A stretch of DNA of 64,000 nucleotides, from NCBI RefSeq assembly GCF_018687715.1, contig NC_056766.1, forward strand, positions 7,158,501 to 7,222,500. The letters run 5' to 3'. Under the pieces are notes generated by a model, which did no database searches, had not been told where the DNA came from, and worked only from the letters and a program-made list of their open reading frames with translations. Shown here one piece after another: positions 25,409-37,445 of this stretch. Both the position numbers and the translations under genes were made by a program. The stretch is from Carya illinoinensis. Lineage: Eukaryota > Streptophyta > Magnoliopsida > Fagales > Juglandaceae. Positions within the stretch are counted from its first letter, which is position 1. The number at the start of each line of letters is the position of its first letter.

Positions 25409-26925
25409 TTTATGTCTTTATAATATAGAGTAATACTAAATACAGTTTTAGAATGTGTAAATCTCTCATATTTCCTTTGAAAAATAATGAAATTCACCAT
25501 TAAAAAGTGAATTTTTTTACGTGGGTCTATAATATTTACTTAGTTTTTTGTGAAGGGAGTATATGAAACTTGTAAGGGTTTAATACTGTACAAAGTAAGC
25601 TCCAATATGACACAAATTATTGTTGAAACAAATTTGAGCAGATTCAGTAATTTGAAATAATAAATACGACTTTAAGGCATGTAGAACATTATCTTTAAGG
25701 TGATAATTACCCCCACTAAAAAGAGTTTGCTATCTGGTTATTCCCTTACAGAATACAACAAAGTCATTAACTGCAGATAACAATTCTAAAATTTTTCTTT
25801 TAAAGTTCCACTACAAAATTGTGTAAATAACTGAAAAAATGAGAGGATAGAATGATCAAATTCGTGGGTCTCATCCTCTATTTATAGAGAATAAAATGAC
25901 ACAATGTGAAATATCATGACTATTCACTTATAACATTTCAGCTGGCAACTACTGATTTAAAGGTCATGGTATTTTACTTAAAAACCAAGAGTCATGCCTA
26001 GCCTAGGTTTGGCGCCTCCTTAGGGTAGTGAGGGCAAGAGCCTCCTCAAGTGGTTTTTAGTTAAATTGATTTTCGAAGCATTGCACAAATTCAAAGTGTT
26101 TGTTCGGTCCATGTGAAAGGCCTTGGCCGATCTAGGTATTGTGTCTGTCCAAATCTAATACTTCACTTATTTCATAAAATAAATCAAAGTGTACTTATAA
26201 AATTTATGTTGAAGAATAATTTTGATTGAATAATTTCTGCTTGTTCCATATCGATCAGTGCAGCACAGTTTATTTATAAATAACAATTACATATTATTGT
26301 TTAACCAGGAATCCATGACTAAAGGTACACTAGAATAAAAGTAGTTTCACTAGGATTCCACAATTACACTCGTAGTACTGGAAGGGATCGACAAACACAA
26401 TTCTAGAGCTACTCAATGTCTTCAGCACTTGGAACTCTTGGTTCAGTCTTGTTAATTGTGTTTGATGATGTTTCTGCTTCTCTAGGCTGATCTTGATCAC
26501 TTTGAGAGCTAGGTTATTTCCTGGTTGACAACATTTCTCTTAACAGTTTCATACTTCTACCCTTTCATTGGAAGCAATAGATCTTTATCATTGAACCAAT
26601 GCATTTTTTTTTGTAATAATGGTTCATAAAAATAAAAAATAACTCATATTCAATAAATTCACACATTTAATATCACAATTTATAATAACAATTATTTCTC
26701 TATAATGTCAGCTCTGATATGACTGACTCAAGTCGTGAAAGCTCGGCCCATTCGTGTTTTGAAAAATAACAAAATTTATAATTAAAATATAAATTTTTTT
26801 TTATGCAAATCTTAATATTTATTTAATTTCTTTTACAGAGAATATATAGAACTTGTAAAATTCTAGTACTGTACAATGTAAAGACAAGTTATTTATTTAT
26901 AATTTAGGTTGCGTTTGATTCTTCT
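25409..26925. other. AT-rich intergenic DNA, no supported gene
   Basis: I see no gene here. Short stretches around 25430-25600 and 26700-26880 share 'gtgggtctataatatttac'-like MITE debris. A minus-strand open stretch near 26410-26510 ends in an Asn/Thr/Glu-rich peptide and then a stop. It could be a gene fragment, but I recognise no family. Confidence 0.4.
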
Positions 26926-27125
26926 ACCCTTTTCAATTCATCTTATCTAATTATTATATTTTTTTTAACTTTTAAAATAAAATATAATAAATAATTAAAT
27001 TTTTTTAAATTTTAAAATATTATAATATTAAAAAAATAATATTTTAATAATATTTTATTTAATTTTTAATTTTCATTTCAATTTAATTTAATTAAACTAA
27101 ACTCAACTCAAAATACACACGTACC
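26926..27125. mobile_element. AT-rich MITE, family 1
   Basis: It shares the core 'aaaataatattttaataat' and the preceding 'aaatataataaataat' with the elements at 27643-27839 and 44230-44455. It is about 200 bp long with no coding capacity. The ends have only weak inverted similarity. Confidence 0.6.
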
Positions 27126-27642
27126 CTTAGGCTCCGATATGGTTGACTGGAGTCTTTCTTGAGTAGTCGTGAAAGGGGCATCCATGCTTTTTAAGTACGT
27201 TTGAGGCCGTAGGACAAATTGGCATTATAGAAGGCTCGGACTGTTTGTGAGCAATTGGGGGAGGCCAAGTAATTTGTGATGTAACCGGAGTCGTTATATC
27301 GATTCGTCAAAGTGCCGTCCATCTTTTTAAAGTGTGCCTTACGATGGACAATTTGTGAGGGATTGCGATAGGCCATATTGTTGCCAACCAGCTGGAGCCC
27401 GGAAATTGGCAGAAAGTGCAATCCATCTGCAAGATTAATTGAGTGTTTCGTCAAAGGATTTAAAGTGCAGATGTGACAGAAATTATGATGAAGACAACAC
27501 TACTCAATACTAATTTCAGGAATTACTCGAGAGCCACGATCAATCATTAGGGAGTACTTAACTGTTTTGTATTAGAAATGAGGAGTATTAAATACAAATT
27601 TTTAACGTATAAATTTTGTTTTAGATTATTTTTAGAGCTCGT

Positions 27643-27839
27643 TTAAATTTAGAGATCATCTCATTTTATTATAAATATTTTAAATTTTTATATAAAATAT
27701 AAAAAATAATTTAATTTTTGTAAATATTAAAATAATAATAAAATTAAAAAATAATATTTTAATAATATTTTATATAATTTTTAATTTTTATCTAAAACTA
27801 TCTCATCTCATCTTTAAATTCAAACGAGCATTTAGTAGA
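27643..27839. mobile_element. AT-rich MITE, family 1, with clear terminal inverted repeats
   Basis: It begins GCTCGTTTAAATTTAGAGAT and ends with the near-complement ATCTTTAAATTCAAACGAGC. The core is 'aaaataatattttaataat'. This is the best-preserved family member in the window. I could not fix the target duplication. Confidence 0.75.
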
Positions 27840-30110
27840 AAAATGAGTTATTAAAAAAAACTAATTTTCTATTTTTTTAATGATAAATTTACATTTTTTT
27901 TTTAAATTTGTATATTTAAAACTTATATATATATATATATATATATCATTATTCGTTTAAAATCGTAACACTGATTATGCAATGCATCAGCATGCAAAGG
28001 CAACATTATTATGTGCACGACTTGTCCATCATTAATTAATACATTTATTTTGGAATTCAGACTTCTTCTAAAATAAAAATAAAAAGGAATTCCCACTTGT
28101 TTAATGGAAGCTAGTGAAGTTCATACGGAAAGAATCATAATTAATTTGAAAAATATCAGAATTATAAAGATATTTTTTAATTAAAATATAATTCTATTGC
28201 ATGTATATATATATCGTTTTCTTAAAGGGTCTATATTTCGTCACTGTCAAAGTTGCAAGTCTCTTTCTTTCTTCCAATTCGTTTGTTCGAAATTATATCC
28301 TTTCTCTTTCTGATGAATTAAATCTGTTTTTCCAGATGGTTTGAAGTTGGTCGTCCCAGCTTGAACGTTTGGCTATCTATAGTAAGATGGAATTGATAAT
28401 TGACGTGACATTTTGTTTTTGGAGATCGATGGGAATCCCTCCCTAATTCTGCTCTACGGGGAAATTTCTTTTTCTTAAAAAACAATCGTGATTTATTAAA
28501 AAATAAAACCTAGCTATTTGACAATAATAAAGTTCTGTAGAAAGGTTATAATTCTAGTTATTTAACAAGAATAAACATTTGAAAAAGAACATGAACAAAA
28601 TTTAGATTTTCAGATCGAAATGCTAAACCCGTCGAAGTTGGGTTCCAATGTAATTATTTTTTATTTAATGATTAAAAAAGTGTTTTTTTAATAATATGGT
28701 GATTTTTTTTAAATTTTTTTATAATGTTAAAAAAATGCATATAAAAAAATAAAAAATATGAAATACACTTATCAAGATCCAAATTTTGATCCCGACTGGG
28801 TGGCTGTAGCTTTACTCTTAAATTTTAACTAGCTATTTAGTTTTTCTCTTTCTGGATTTAAATTGCATGAAATAATGGATTTACCAATTGTTTAACTAAT
28901 CTGTTTATGAACATCTCAACTTGAGATAAGGGCATGTTTGGATATTATGTAAGAATATTTGATAATTGTGAGAATTTGTTTGAGATATTATAAGATTATG
29001 AGAAAAAAGAAAAAATAATTGAATAAAAATATATATTTTTTACAATAAGTATATATTAAAGTTTATGAAAGTGGATAAAAAAAGAGTTAATAAGTTAATA
29101 TCGTTCGAACATGATTCGTCTAAAACATAAATTTGATATGATATTATATCGATTATAACGTTACAATATTTTTTACGATAATTTATTTGTTTCCATTATT
29201 GGAGCCGCTTGACCAAAGGTCCGCATGGACCATGGTCCATAATTAATATTTGAAAGCACTAAGGAGGAAGGTCTCCGTACGCAACCCTTTTCTCAGCCAC
29301 CTCAAGATGATTCGGACCTAATTTTGTCCTTAGCCGCATTACTCTGGAATCAAAGTGTGTCTGAGATCCTCTCTTCATCTCTTTCACAACTAATAAACTA
29401 ATGGCTCTTAGCCTGTTACTAATGGCTAGTTCATGTTTCTGACGTGGAAACACACTGCCAAAATGGGCTAGTTTTGGATGTGCACTGCCACTGTCAGTGC
29501 CATGCCAGCTCCTTTCTTCCTATCCGTTCTTTTCTTAGATTGGCTTACTTGCTTCCCCCAATCCCTATCTCTTCCAGCTACTTCCCAATCTTCCTCTCCA
29601 AAAAGTTCCCGATTGACATTTATATATATAATAATATCTATCAGTCATAAAGTTTGTAAATTCTGTATATTTATTTAAATAAATATAAAAATTTATATAA
29701 AAAACTAATTTTTTAATAATAAATTTTACTGATTTAAAAAAAAAAAATACACAATACATAAGATTATAATTATATTTAATATTACACGTATACTAATAAC
29801 AAAATATGGCCCTTTTTAAATACTATCATGTCCAGAAAAATTTATTCAAGTTTATGATTTTTGTAAAATAAATTACTAAAATAATGAAAAATCCATTCCT
29901 CTTATCTGTTCTTGTCCCTTTATCAACCCAGTTTGAATGCATTCTCCCCATAATTTCTTTCCCTAGCTACTTGGTTTTCTTGTCTGCTCCTGATCTCGAT
30001 CACTTTTCGTTTATATCCATCATTTTCTTTTAGTTTTTGCATACCATTAATTTCCTCTGAGACCTCGAGCTCTGAATTTTGGTACTGCTGTACGTTTTTC
30101 AAGAGCAAAA
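27840..30110. other. AT-rich intergenic DNA, no supported gene
   Basis: The sequence is low in complexity, with a TA run at 27924-27947. A minus-strand open stretch of 64 codons (29259-29453) has no family resemblance. The pyrimidine-rich stretch 29880-30110 just before the alternative BCAT first exon could hold its promoter and 5' UTR, but no clear TATA box is visible. Confidence 0.4.
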
Positions 30111-30203
30111 ATGATCCAAAGATGCACACGCTTTGGCAACAAGCTGGTTCAATCCTTTCGATCCGGTTCTTCTTCTCCTTCTCCTTCTTCTTTTTCATCA
30201 AAG
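30111..30203 (+). CDS. BCAT: Candidate alternative first exon of BCAT (transit peptide)
   Basis: ATG 30111 opens 31 codons (MIQRCTRFGNKLVQSFRSGS, then a Ser/Pro run ending SSFSSK), followed by a plausible donor AAAG|GTTAAT. The peptide strongly resembles the first exon at 32437 ([20 protein letters not shown]...SSK), and both end in phase 0 at Ser-Lys. It is Arg/Ser-rich without acidic residues, like a mitochondrial or plastid targeting peptide. It could be a second first exon with its own promoter giving a differently targeted protein, or the relic of a duplicated upstream BCAT gene. Nothing resembling the other exons lies between it and 32437. Whether it is transcribed cannot be read from sequence. 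Confidence 0.55.
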
Positions 30204-32260
30204 GTTAATTACTTTTTTATGTAACTTGTCTCTTACATTATTACATCCTGTCACTACTTTTGTCTGCAACCTTTCTGTCAATTATTTATTATGGGTAAGT
30301 AATCTTAAATCTGTAAGTAGTTCTGAATAATATATATATGTATATGTGTATGTATATGAATTAATCTTGAACTCAAGATCATGCATGGATCATCTGAATA
30401 CTAAACTGGCCGGTACGTAACAGTATGGGGTAAAGTGCTCGAGTTTAAAAAAATCAGTATCCGATCTCTATAAGGTCACCGTCCGTTTCCTATCTCCCGA
30501 CCTTTTTTTTTTTTTTTTGCTTTAAAGCATTAACAGATTAATGATTATGGATATTCCATGTTTTCTCGTATGTGATCCTATCGAGATGTTTTTTTACAAG
30601 GAAACTACTGTTCTCCGATCGATTGTGACGTCTGATCTAACTTTTTAACTTTTAGAAAGATCGATGTATTCAATACAAATCTTGTCGAGGATAATATCGT
30701 TTTTTTCTTTTGTAAGAAAACATCTTTTTAATAAACAGACAAGGATGCAATAGGATCGAGTTGGAGTTTTCTAACAAAGAAACAATGATATGCAAGTTCT
30801 TTAGAGTATTTTTTTAAAAATTGTATCTATTATTATTCTTTTAATATAAAATATTATATTATAATAAAAATAATTCATATAAAAGAAATATATACCGAAA
30901 CCATAAAGCAAAAAAAAAAAAAAAAAAAACCGAAAGGTTAGTCGATCCTCGACCCAATCTTATATTTTTTTGGACGAGCAAAGAGAGACCAGGCCGGCTT
31001 GAGTGATGGTTTTGATACAGTTTGTTAGATGCAGTGAAAATATGTTGGCATGTGTGTGCCATGCTTGCCGATGATTTTGCTGAATTTTTTCGATGAAATA
31101 CTGCCAGATTTTCGACTTGGGTTGGCAATAGAGTGGCCGCTAACATGCATGTGGTGATCATGAGTACTTCTAGATCGAACATTTTTCTTTCAATAGAAAG
31201 AGACGAAAACCAGAGGATTAGGTTTAAAAAAAACCAGAAAAGAAGGGTAATTGCATGGAGAAGACAGACCAGCATATGCTGAGATTTTTTTTTTTTAATA
31301 TTTTTTTCTTTCTTCTTCATGTTATCGTATTTAATGCGTTTTAAATGCTCTTAATAAAAACCTATATTATTTTTTAAACACGAAATGAAATTATACACAT
31401 GTTTTTCATTTTTTTTGTCAGTCCATTTCTTAATTAATTAATTTTTTTAAAAAATAGTTAGTAGGTGCATGCATTTATTTGATGTATCGACCAACCCTCG
31501 CACGTAACTTATCGGTACGGCTGGTTGCCTGTTTCTAGATTGAAAATAATTAATATTATAATATTAGGATAAATTAATTATCTTGTTTATATCGATACTA
31601 ATATATTAAGAGAAATAATTCATAGAATATGAATCCTCACTTTTAATTTAAATTATTAAATTCATCTCTTTTCATTGATTTAATTTTTTTAAATATATAT
31701 ATATTTTTTCTTCATTGAGAGATATTACACTTGGACGTTGAGTTGAGTTGAGTTAAGATGAATTGAATTTTTTATGAATAAAAGTGAGTTGATATGATTG
31801 AGTGAATTTTATAAAATTCACCTAAGATGAGTTTAGATGTATTTATATAAAGTTGAAATAGATTGTGGGTCTTATGTATTAAGAGATTTTGAATTAAGAT
31901 GAGTTTAATAATTTGAGAATTATATATTTAAATATTAGATTCAACTTAAAATTAAACTAAACTGAGTTGATTTCAATTGAATCTAAATTTTAAAATGGGC
32001 CAAAAGACTCGTTTAGATACAAAAATATATGTAAATAATAATAAAACATTTGAGAATATTTTAGAATAATTACGTTTTCAAACGGTTCTTAAATATCCAT
32101 GCCTAAGAATTAAGGTATTTTATTGTAACAACAATAATGCTTATTCAAGCCTATCTAAGGTAATAGTAACTGTCAAAATCAGATAATGAAATCTCGGCCA
32201 GCTTTCCCTCCTTCCGTTTTGGATAGAAAAAGACTACATCGGTGTTCCATGCTCGACATA
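30204..32260. other. Interval between the two BCAT first exons
   Basis: This AT-rich interval would be intron for transcripts starting at 30111 and upstream region for those starting at 32437. It holds A- and T-runs (30506-30521, 30908-30929) and, at about 31725-31990, a MITE-like segment rich in 'gagttgagttaagatga' and 'aagatgagttta'. A minus-strand frame of 153 codons at 30859-31320 is mostly encoded by homopolymers and is not supported. Confidence 0.5.
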
Positions 32261-32267
32261 GCCTCTG

Positions 32268-32276
32268 TATATATTT
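32268..32276 (+). promoter_or_regulatory. Possible TATA box of BCAT
   Basis: TATATATTT is 160 bp upstream of ATG 32437, followed by a pyrimidine-rich leader typical of plant 5' UTRs. A start near 32300 would give a leader of about 135 nt. The window is generally AT-rich, so chance is possible. Confidence 0.45.
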
Positions 32277-32436
32277 TGGCCCTTTCTACCTCCTCTTTCG
32301 CAGAATTCTATTGGCTCTGTTCTTAGATCCTCTGTTTTATATCTTTCTTGCAAACTCTCACCCATTCTTTATCCAACACTACTGCTGTTATCTTTCTGCT
32401 CATCAAATCCATCCCTTTTAATTGAATCTGGTTAAC

Positions 32437-35400
32437 ATGATTTCAAGGCGTGCATGCTTTCGCAATCTGCTTCAATCTCTTCGAACCAGTTATTCTTCGT
32501 CCAAGGTTTTGTTTATTACCTATTGACATCATGTTATGGTTTAAAAGATGCTGTTTTTATGGTTCTGATCTTCTTGACATATTTACAAGATTGTTTTGGG
32601 TTTTGTTTTTTTTTTTCCTACGTGTTCTTCATTGTCGTGTTTTGTTTTCTGGGTGAACATGTTTGATATGTGAAGTTAATTTCTTCTGTTTTCTTTTCAT
32701 TCTTTTCTTGATTCTTCGATCGTGTTGGTGCTTTGTCCTCTTGCTCATTTTCTTTTAGCTCCTTTTCTGTTTCTTTCTTTCTTTCTTTCTTATGGATCTC
32801 CTTCTTTTCATTCCCTGTTCTTGGAGGATCGAAGGATGATTATCCAAAACAGGTAGTTATGGGCCAATACGTACCAATGGGCTGGACAATTTGGACATTC
32901 TAGGTATATTTATACTACAGGCCATTTGTGGCATCATCTACCTCGGATCATGTGGCGCCGACGTGTTGGTCTTGTCCTATATATCCTGAGATGAATTATG
33001 GTCCATATAATACCTTCTGGCTAGGCATCCAGATCTCTTATAAGTTTTTAATTTAAATATTTTCTACAGTTTAAAGAGATATAGACAAAGTTAAATTCTA
33101 TAAAATTAAATACTAACGGTAAACAGTTTTCTTTCTTATTTCAAGGTTTGTAATTTTCCTCTAAATATCACTTAATGATCATTAATTAATTAGATCAATA
33201 AGAAGTAATTCATGCTTCCATCTATAATTCAAGGTTGTTCTTCAATAGTTCTTTAGTTCATTATCTTAGTGTTGTTCCTTGCTTATCGATATCGGTTGGA
33301 TAACAAAGATTGCTATGAGATTAGGAGGAATTAATGATATATTTGAACATTTTGCAGATAGGAGATTACCATAGATTTGCATCTCAGGCTTCCTCTTCTC
33401 TGCAACAAGTATTCCAACCATCTACTTACAGGTAACTCTGCTTTGTACCAAATCAGTACTATTTGGTTCAACTTTACGCAGATGCTTTAGTTTATCTGCG
33501 TTTAATACTGTGCATGTTTTTAAATATCGGATCATAAATGAAAGTTTAAACCTTTTTTCAGGATGTTTTGAATGTTTTCTCCCTATTTTGTTTTGTTGGC
33601 TTTTTGGAATGGTGTTGTATGTCTCCTTTTATATTTCCTGCTTCTGCTCTCGGCTTGTCTTATTGTGCCCCTGCAATTTCAGCGATGATGAATACTCAGA
33701 AGTCGACTGGGATAATCTTGGCTTTTGCATGATGCGTACTGATTACATGTACATGACGAAATGCACTAAAGGAGAGTGTTTTGAACAAGGACAGCTTAGT
33801 CGATATGGAAACATTGAGCTGAGCCCTGCTGCTGGAGTTCTAAATTATGGGCAGGTATGCTGCAGTTGATGTTTGCTTCAGAATTTAACTTTATGGAAAC
33901 AAAGGATGTCTTGTTTGATTGTTTTTCTTTTCAGAAAAAGGGTTTTATTTCATTGAATTTAGGAATGTTTAGTGCAGCTTTGTTTTACCCTGGACTTGTG
34001 TAGCCTAAATGAAACTTATAATCAAGTGAAAAATCTGAACAGGGACTGTTTGAAGGCACAAAAGCATACAGGAGTGAAGAGGGACGCCTTCTTCTCTTCC
34101 GTCCAGAACAGAATGCAATTCGCATGAAAATGGGGGCTGAAAGAATGTGCATGCCATCACCCTCCATTGATCAATTTGTAGATGCTGTGAAGCAAACTGC
34201 CATAGCCAACAAGCGTTGGGTAATCTCTCTCTTTCTTGAAGAAAATGCCCAAGATTTATGCTGCATTGGCACTTCTATTGTTTTCTGAGTTACTTCTGTC
34301 AGTGGAAGTTTAAACATATTTTTAAATATATGAATTTGTGGCATTGAATACGAAAACAGGTTCCTCCTGCGGGGAAAGGGTCTCTATATTTGAGGCCTCT
34401 GCTCATGGGAAGTGGTGAAATATTGGGTTTGGGTGCAGCACCCGAATACATATTCCTTATTTATGTTTCCCCTGTTGGAAACTATTTCAAGGTGGGGATA
34501 TATGCACACGTCTTTTTTTTTTTTTTTGGTTTAAATTACTACTGATAGAAGTTTTCAAATGCTCTTGGTTTATAAACAGGAGGGTTTTGCACCCTTGAAC
34601 TTGTATGTTGAGGAAGAGTTTGATCGCGCCTCTTGCGGTGGAACTGGAGGGATCAAATCAATCACCAACTATGGCCCAGTATGGGGGATTTGTGCTGTGA
34701 TGAAACCTTGTGTGAATTAGGGTTTAACTGCATTGAAATGTAAAACATCATTTTGCTTGAAATGTAGGGTCTGAAAGCATTGACTAGAGCAAAAAGCAGA
34801 GGATTTTCTGATGTCGTATACCTGGACTCTGTGAATAAGAGGTTCATTGAGGAGGTGTCATCTTGTAACATTTTCATTCTTAAGGTATATCTCTTAAATT
34901 AATTTTGTTTCACAGTAAATTGTAAAGAAAGACAGCAGCATCAATTGCTGAAACTCATAATCAGTAAATTGAGATGAATGAACAGTAGACATAATTAAAC
35001 AAAGTGCCAGTCAATTTACCAGAAAGTTTATGCACAATGATGGGTTTGTCATCTTCTTTTTTCTACTATTCTGATTCATGTTACGTATCCTCTGTATTCA
35101 GGGCAATGTTATTTCTACTCCTGCAGCAAATGGGACCATTCTTGAAGGAGTTACCCGCAAAAGCATCATTGACATTGCCCGTGGGCATGGTTACCAGGTG
35201 CTTTTCTTGCACCACTGAATCACAGCTTGAAACTAATTTTTAACTAAGCTTTGAAAAAATGCTTCTATCAAAGGGCTTTCAATTAAAAAGTTGAAAGGCC
35301 ACTCCCCCAGTGTAGATGTAATGCTCATGCTTGAGTATGGGATCCCCTCTTTGTATTTTGCTCTTTTTATTTGCTATCATCAACTTACTCTTAACAGGGT

Positions 35401-36201
35401 GTGAAGGTAGGACTGGCATGGCCTGGCTGGGACCTTTTTGGGAGCCACCTTCAATAAAACGATGAAAATGTTAGGAACAATAAGAGACTAAGTAAAATAA
35501 AAAACGAAATCAATCACATACAAACACAAGCTTTATGTGATTTGACAATGTGCCTACGTCTATAGAGTTGCCGACGACTTTAATTAGAATTAAAGTAGAA
35601 TACAGAGTGCAGCCGTATATGAATGGTGAATATTTATGTGGGAACACTAATTGGTGGCTATAGAAAGGTTTAATACAACATCTGGTAAATCCCTAATTAG
35701 AAGATCAGATCAGATTAAGAGCTAAAATGGGTCCAAAATTACTATTGAAAATCCAATTTCCTAATTTTTATCGGTCGGGTTATCAAATCGAGCCGCCATA
35801 AAACAAAACTAGGCTCACACAAAAAGTCCAACAGAGAAAAACCAAAAAAGTTTTAGGGAGAAAGGTTAACTTGTACTTCGTTTCAAAATTTTGAAATGGC
35901 AGGAATGATCCTCAATAAATTTTTGATCCAAAATTATCTGCAATTCGGATAAAGATACATAGACACAGGCAGTCAGTAGACTCAACAACATTAAATGCTG
36001 TCCGGGGCAAAATGCAGAGCATCATTGAAAATTCTAACGTCTGTGCGTAATCTGGGTCAGGTTGAGGAGCGTGTTATTTCCCTTATTGAACTGATTGATG
36101 CTGATGAAATTTTCTGCACTGGAACTGCTGTTGGCGTTGCTCCTGTAGGGAGCGTTACATACAAGGGTCAAAGGTAACGCTAACCTATGATTTGCTCAAT
36201 G

Positions 36202-36248
<47 letters not shown>

Positions 36249-36418
36249 GCAGAATCCATGAAATACTGCACATTTCTAACTCATTCAACCTCTCCATACG
36301 CAGGATTCTGTATAAAACAGGCCCTCACACTGTGTCACAGGAACTTCACTCAACCCTTGAAGGGATAAAAAGGGGTCTGATTAAAGATAACAAAGGCTGG
36401 ATCGTAGAGATTGATTAG
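32437..36418 (+). CDS. BCAT: Branched-chain amino acid aminotransferase, organellar, ten exons
   Basis: This is a PLP-dependent class IV aminotransferase that interconverts Leu, Ile and Val with their 2-oxo acids, using glutamate/2-oxoglutarate. Exons: 32437-32505, 33358-33431, 33683-33854, 34043-34219, 34360-34491, 34580-34678, 34768-34884, 35102-35197, 36061-36173 and 36304-36418, all with GT-AG junctions and matching phases. The product is 387 residues, a normal plant length. Residues 1-23 are an Arg/Ser-rich targeting peptide. Family blocks are 'VDWDNLGF', '[21 protein letters not shown]', '[20 protein letters not shown]', '[14 protein letters not shown]' with the PLP lysine at about residue 234, '[20 protein letters not shown]' and '[19 protein letters not shown]'. 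It ends KGWIVEID. No lesion is seen. Plastid versus mitochondrial location is not decided. Confidence 0.93.
35465..35990. repeat. Probable dispersed repeat in BCAT intron 8
   Basis: Intron 8 (35198-36060) is the longest of introns 3-9. Its middle contains 'gatttgacaatgtgcctacg', 'agagttgccgacg' and a GC-balanced stretch unlike the other introns. Such phrases are familiar from interspersed plant repeats, but I cannot place the family and found no clear boundaries. Confidence 0.4.
36207..36244. repeat. (CT)19 microsatellite in BCAT intron 9
   Basis: An uninterrupted CT run between exon 9 (ending 36173) and exon 10 (starting 36304). It lies in the intron and does not touch splice sites. Confidence 0.97.
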
Positions 36419-37445
36419 ATTGAAAAAGCTCTGTACCCACCACCTCATGGACCAAATATCAAATTGTGTAAAAAAGTGTTATTCTCCTGAACATAATATG
36501 ATCATTTCAGTGACAAATTCACAAATCTAAGCATCCAAAAATGAAATTATATCTCCTCCAAAAAAGGATAAATACACATTATGTATTTGTTGTGGTTTGC
36601 AAATCAAGATCTTTTGTAAATTTTTCATAAATTGATACGGTTTCATATGATACGTTAAATCTATTTTATAATAAAAATAATTTTATAATCTTGTATATCA
36701 TATTGAAGTGTAGATTTATTTTTTTATAAAATGTTTAAAGTATCTTTTTTAAAATTTAATAAAGCTTAAGAATTTCGCTTTCTAACAAGGGATGGTCGAG
36801 TCGTGTGAAGGTAGCAGCCGCGAACCAATGGCCACTATAAAAAGCAGCAAGAAGTGCCAACTTGATTTTTCTTGGTCCCACACCGGAAAAGGATACCACT
36901 TTCATCTGGCCAAAATACCAGTTATGTTATTTATACGTGGACCGTATCATAAGATTATGAATTTTTAAAATCTATGCTAGGAGAAAGAAAACTTTCATTG
37001 CAAAGTAAGATCGATAGATATCCTTAAAAATTACACCAACTCTTTCTGTATTGTGGAATTAAGAAATTTTCATATGTATAATAGCAATTCCCTCGTCTCT
37101 ATCCCCCCTTATCTGTTTGATTTCTACAGTGGTAAAGTGCCTCATGTTAACATATAACTCAGCTGTTTTGATTATGAGATGATTTTTTATAAAATATTAA
37201 AGTTGAATAAAATATTACTAAAATATTTTTTTTAATATTATTATTATTTTAAAATTTAAAAAATTTAAAATATTTATTACATTTTACGTAAAAATTTTAA
37301 AAAAAATTATAATAAAAAATGGAGATGAAAACCTTTGCGAAGCCAACGTAATCAAGCTGAACTAGGATATTGGCGACCGTTTCACTTCTTGTTCAGTTCA
37401 GTTCCCCGTTGACTTCCTCGGCTAAAGCACGCGCAAAGGCAACTT
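36419..37445. other. BCAT 3' flank and MATE upstream region
   Basis: A plausible polyadenylation signal (ataaat, near 36568) lies about 150 bp after the BCAT stop. About 37165-37330 is an inverted copy of the AT-rich MITE family 1 core. The stretch 37335-37445 is GC-richer and probably the MATE 5' UTR. 'actataaaaagc' near 36834 is TATA-like but 600 bp from the start codon. Confidence 0.45.

Noticed and set aside
26410..26510. Minus-strand peptide end rich in Asn/Thr/Glu followed by a stop
   Set aside because: It looks exon-like, but upstream frames are broken and no family could be named.
27191..27454. 87-codon minus-strand frame with Asn/Tyr/Ser-rich sequence
   Set aside because: No recognised family, no start context or neighbouring exons. 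Could be a gene fragment, but cannot be supported.
30859..31320. 153-codon minus-strand frame
   Set aside because: Ends are encoded by A- and T-runs, the middle has no recognisable domain, and it lies in the probable BCAT intron or upstream region.
33510..33869. Independent 119-codon gene
   Set aside because: The first part is intron 2 of BCAT and only 33683-33854 matches the aminotransferase.
35995..36177. Separate short gene starting at 35995
   Set aside because: It is BCAT exon 9 (36061-36173) read through into the preceding intron; the splice site CAG at 36058-36060 fits better.
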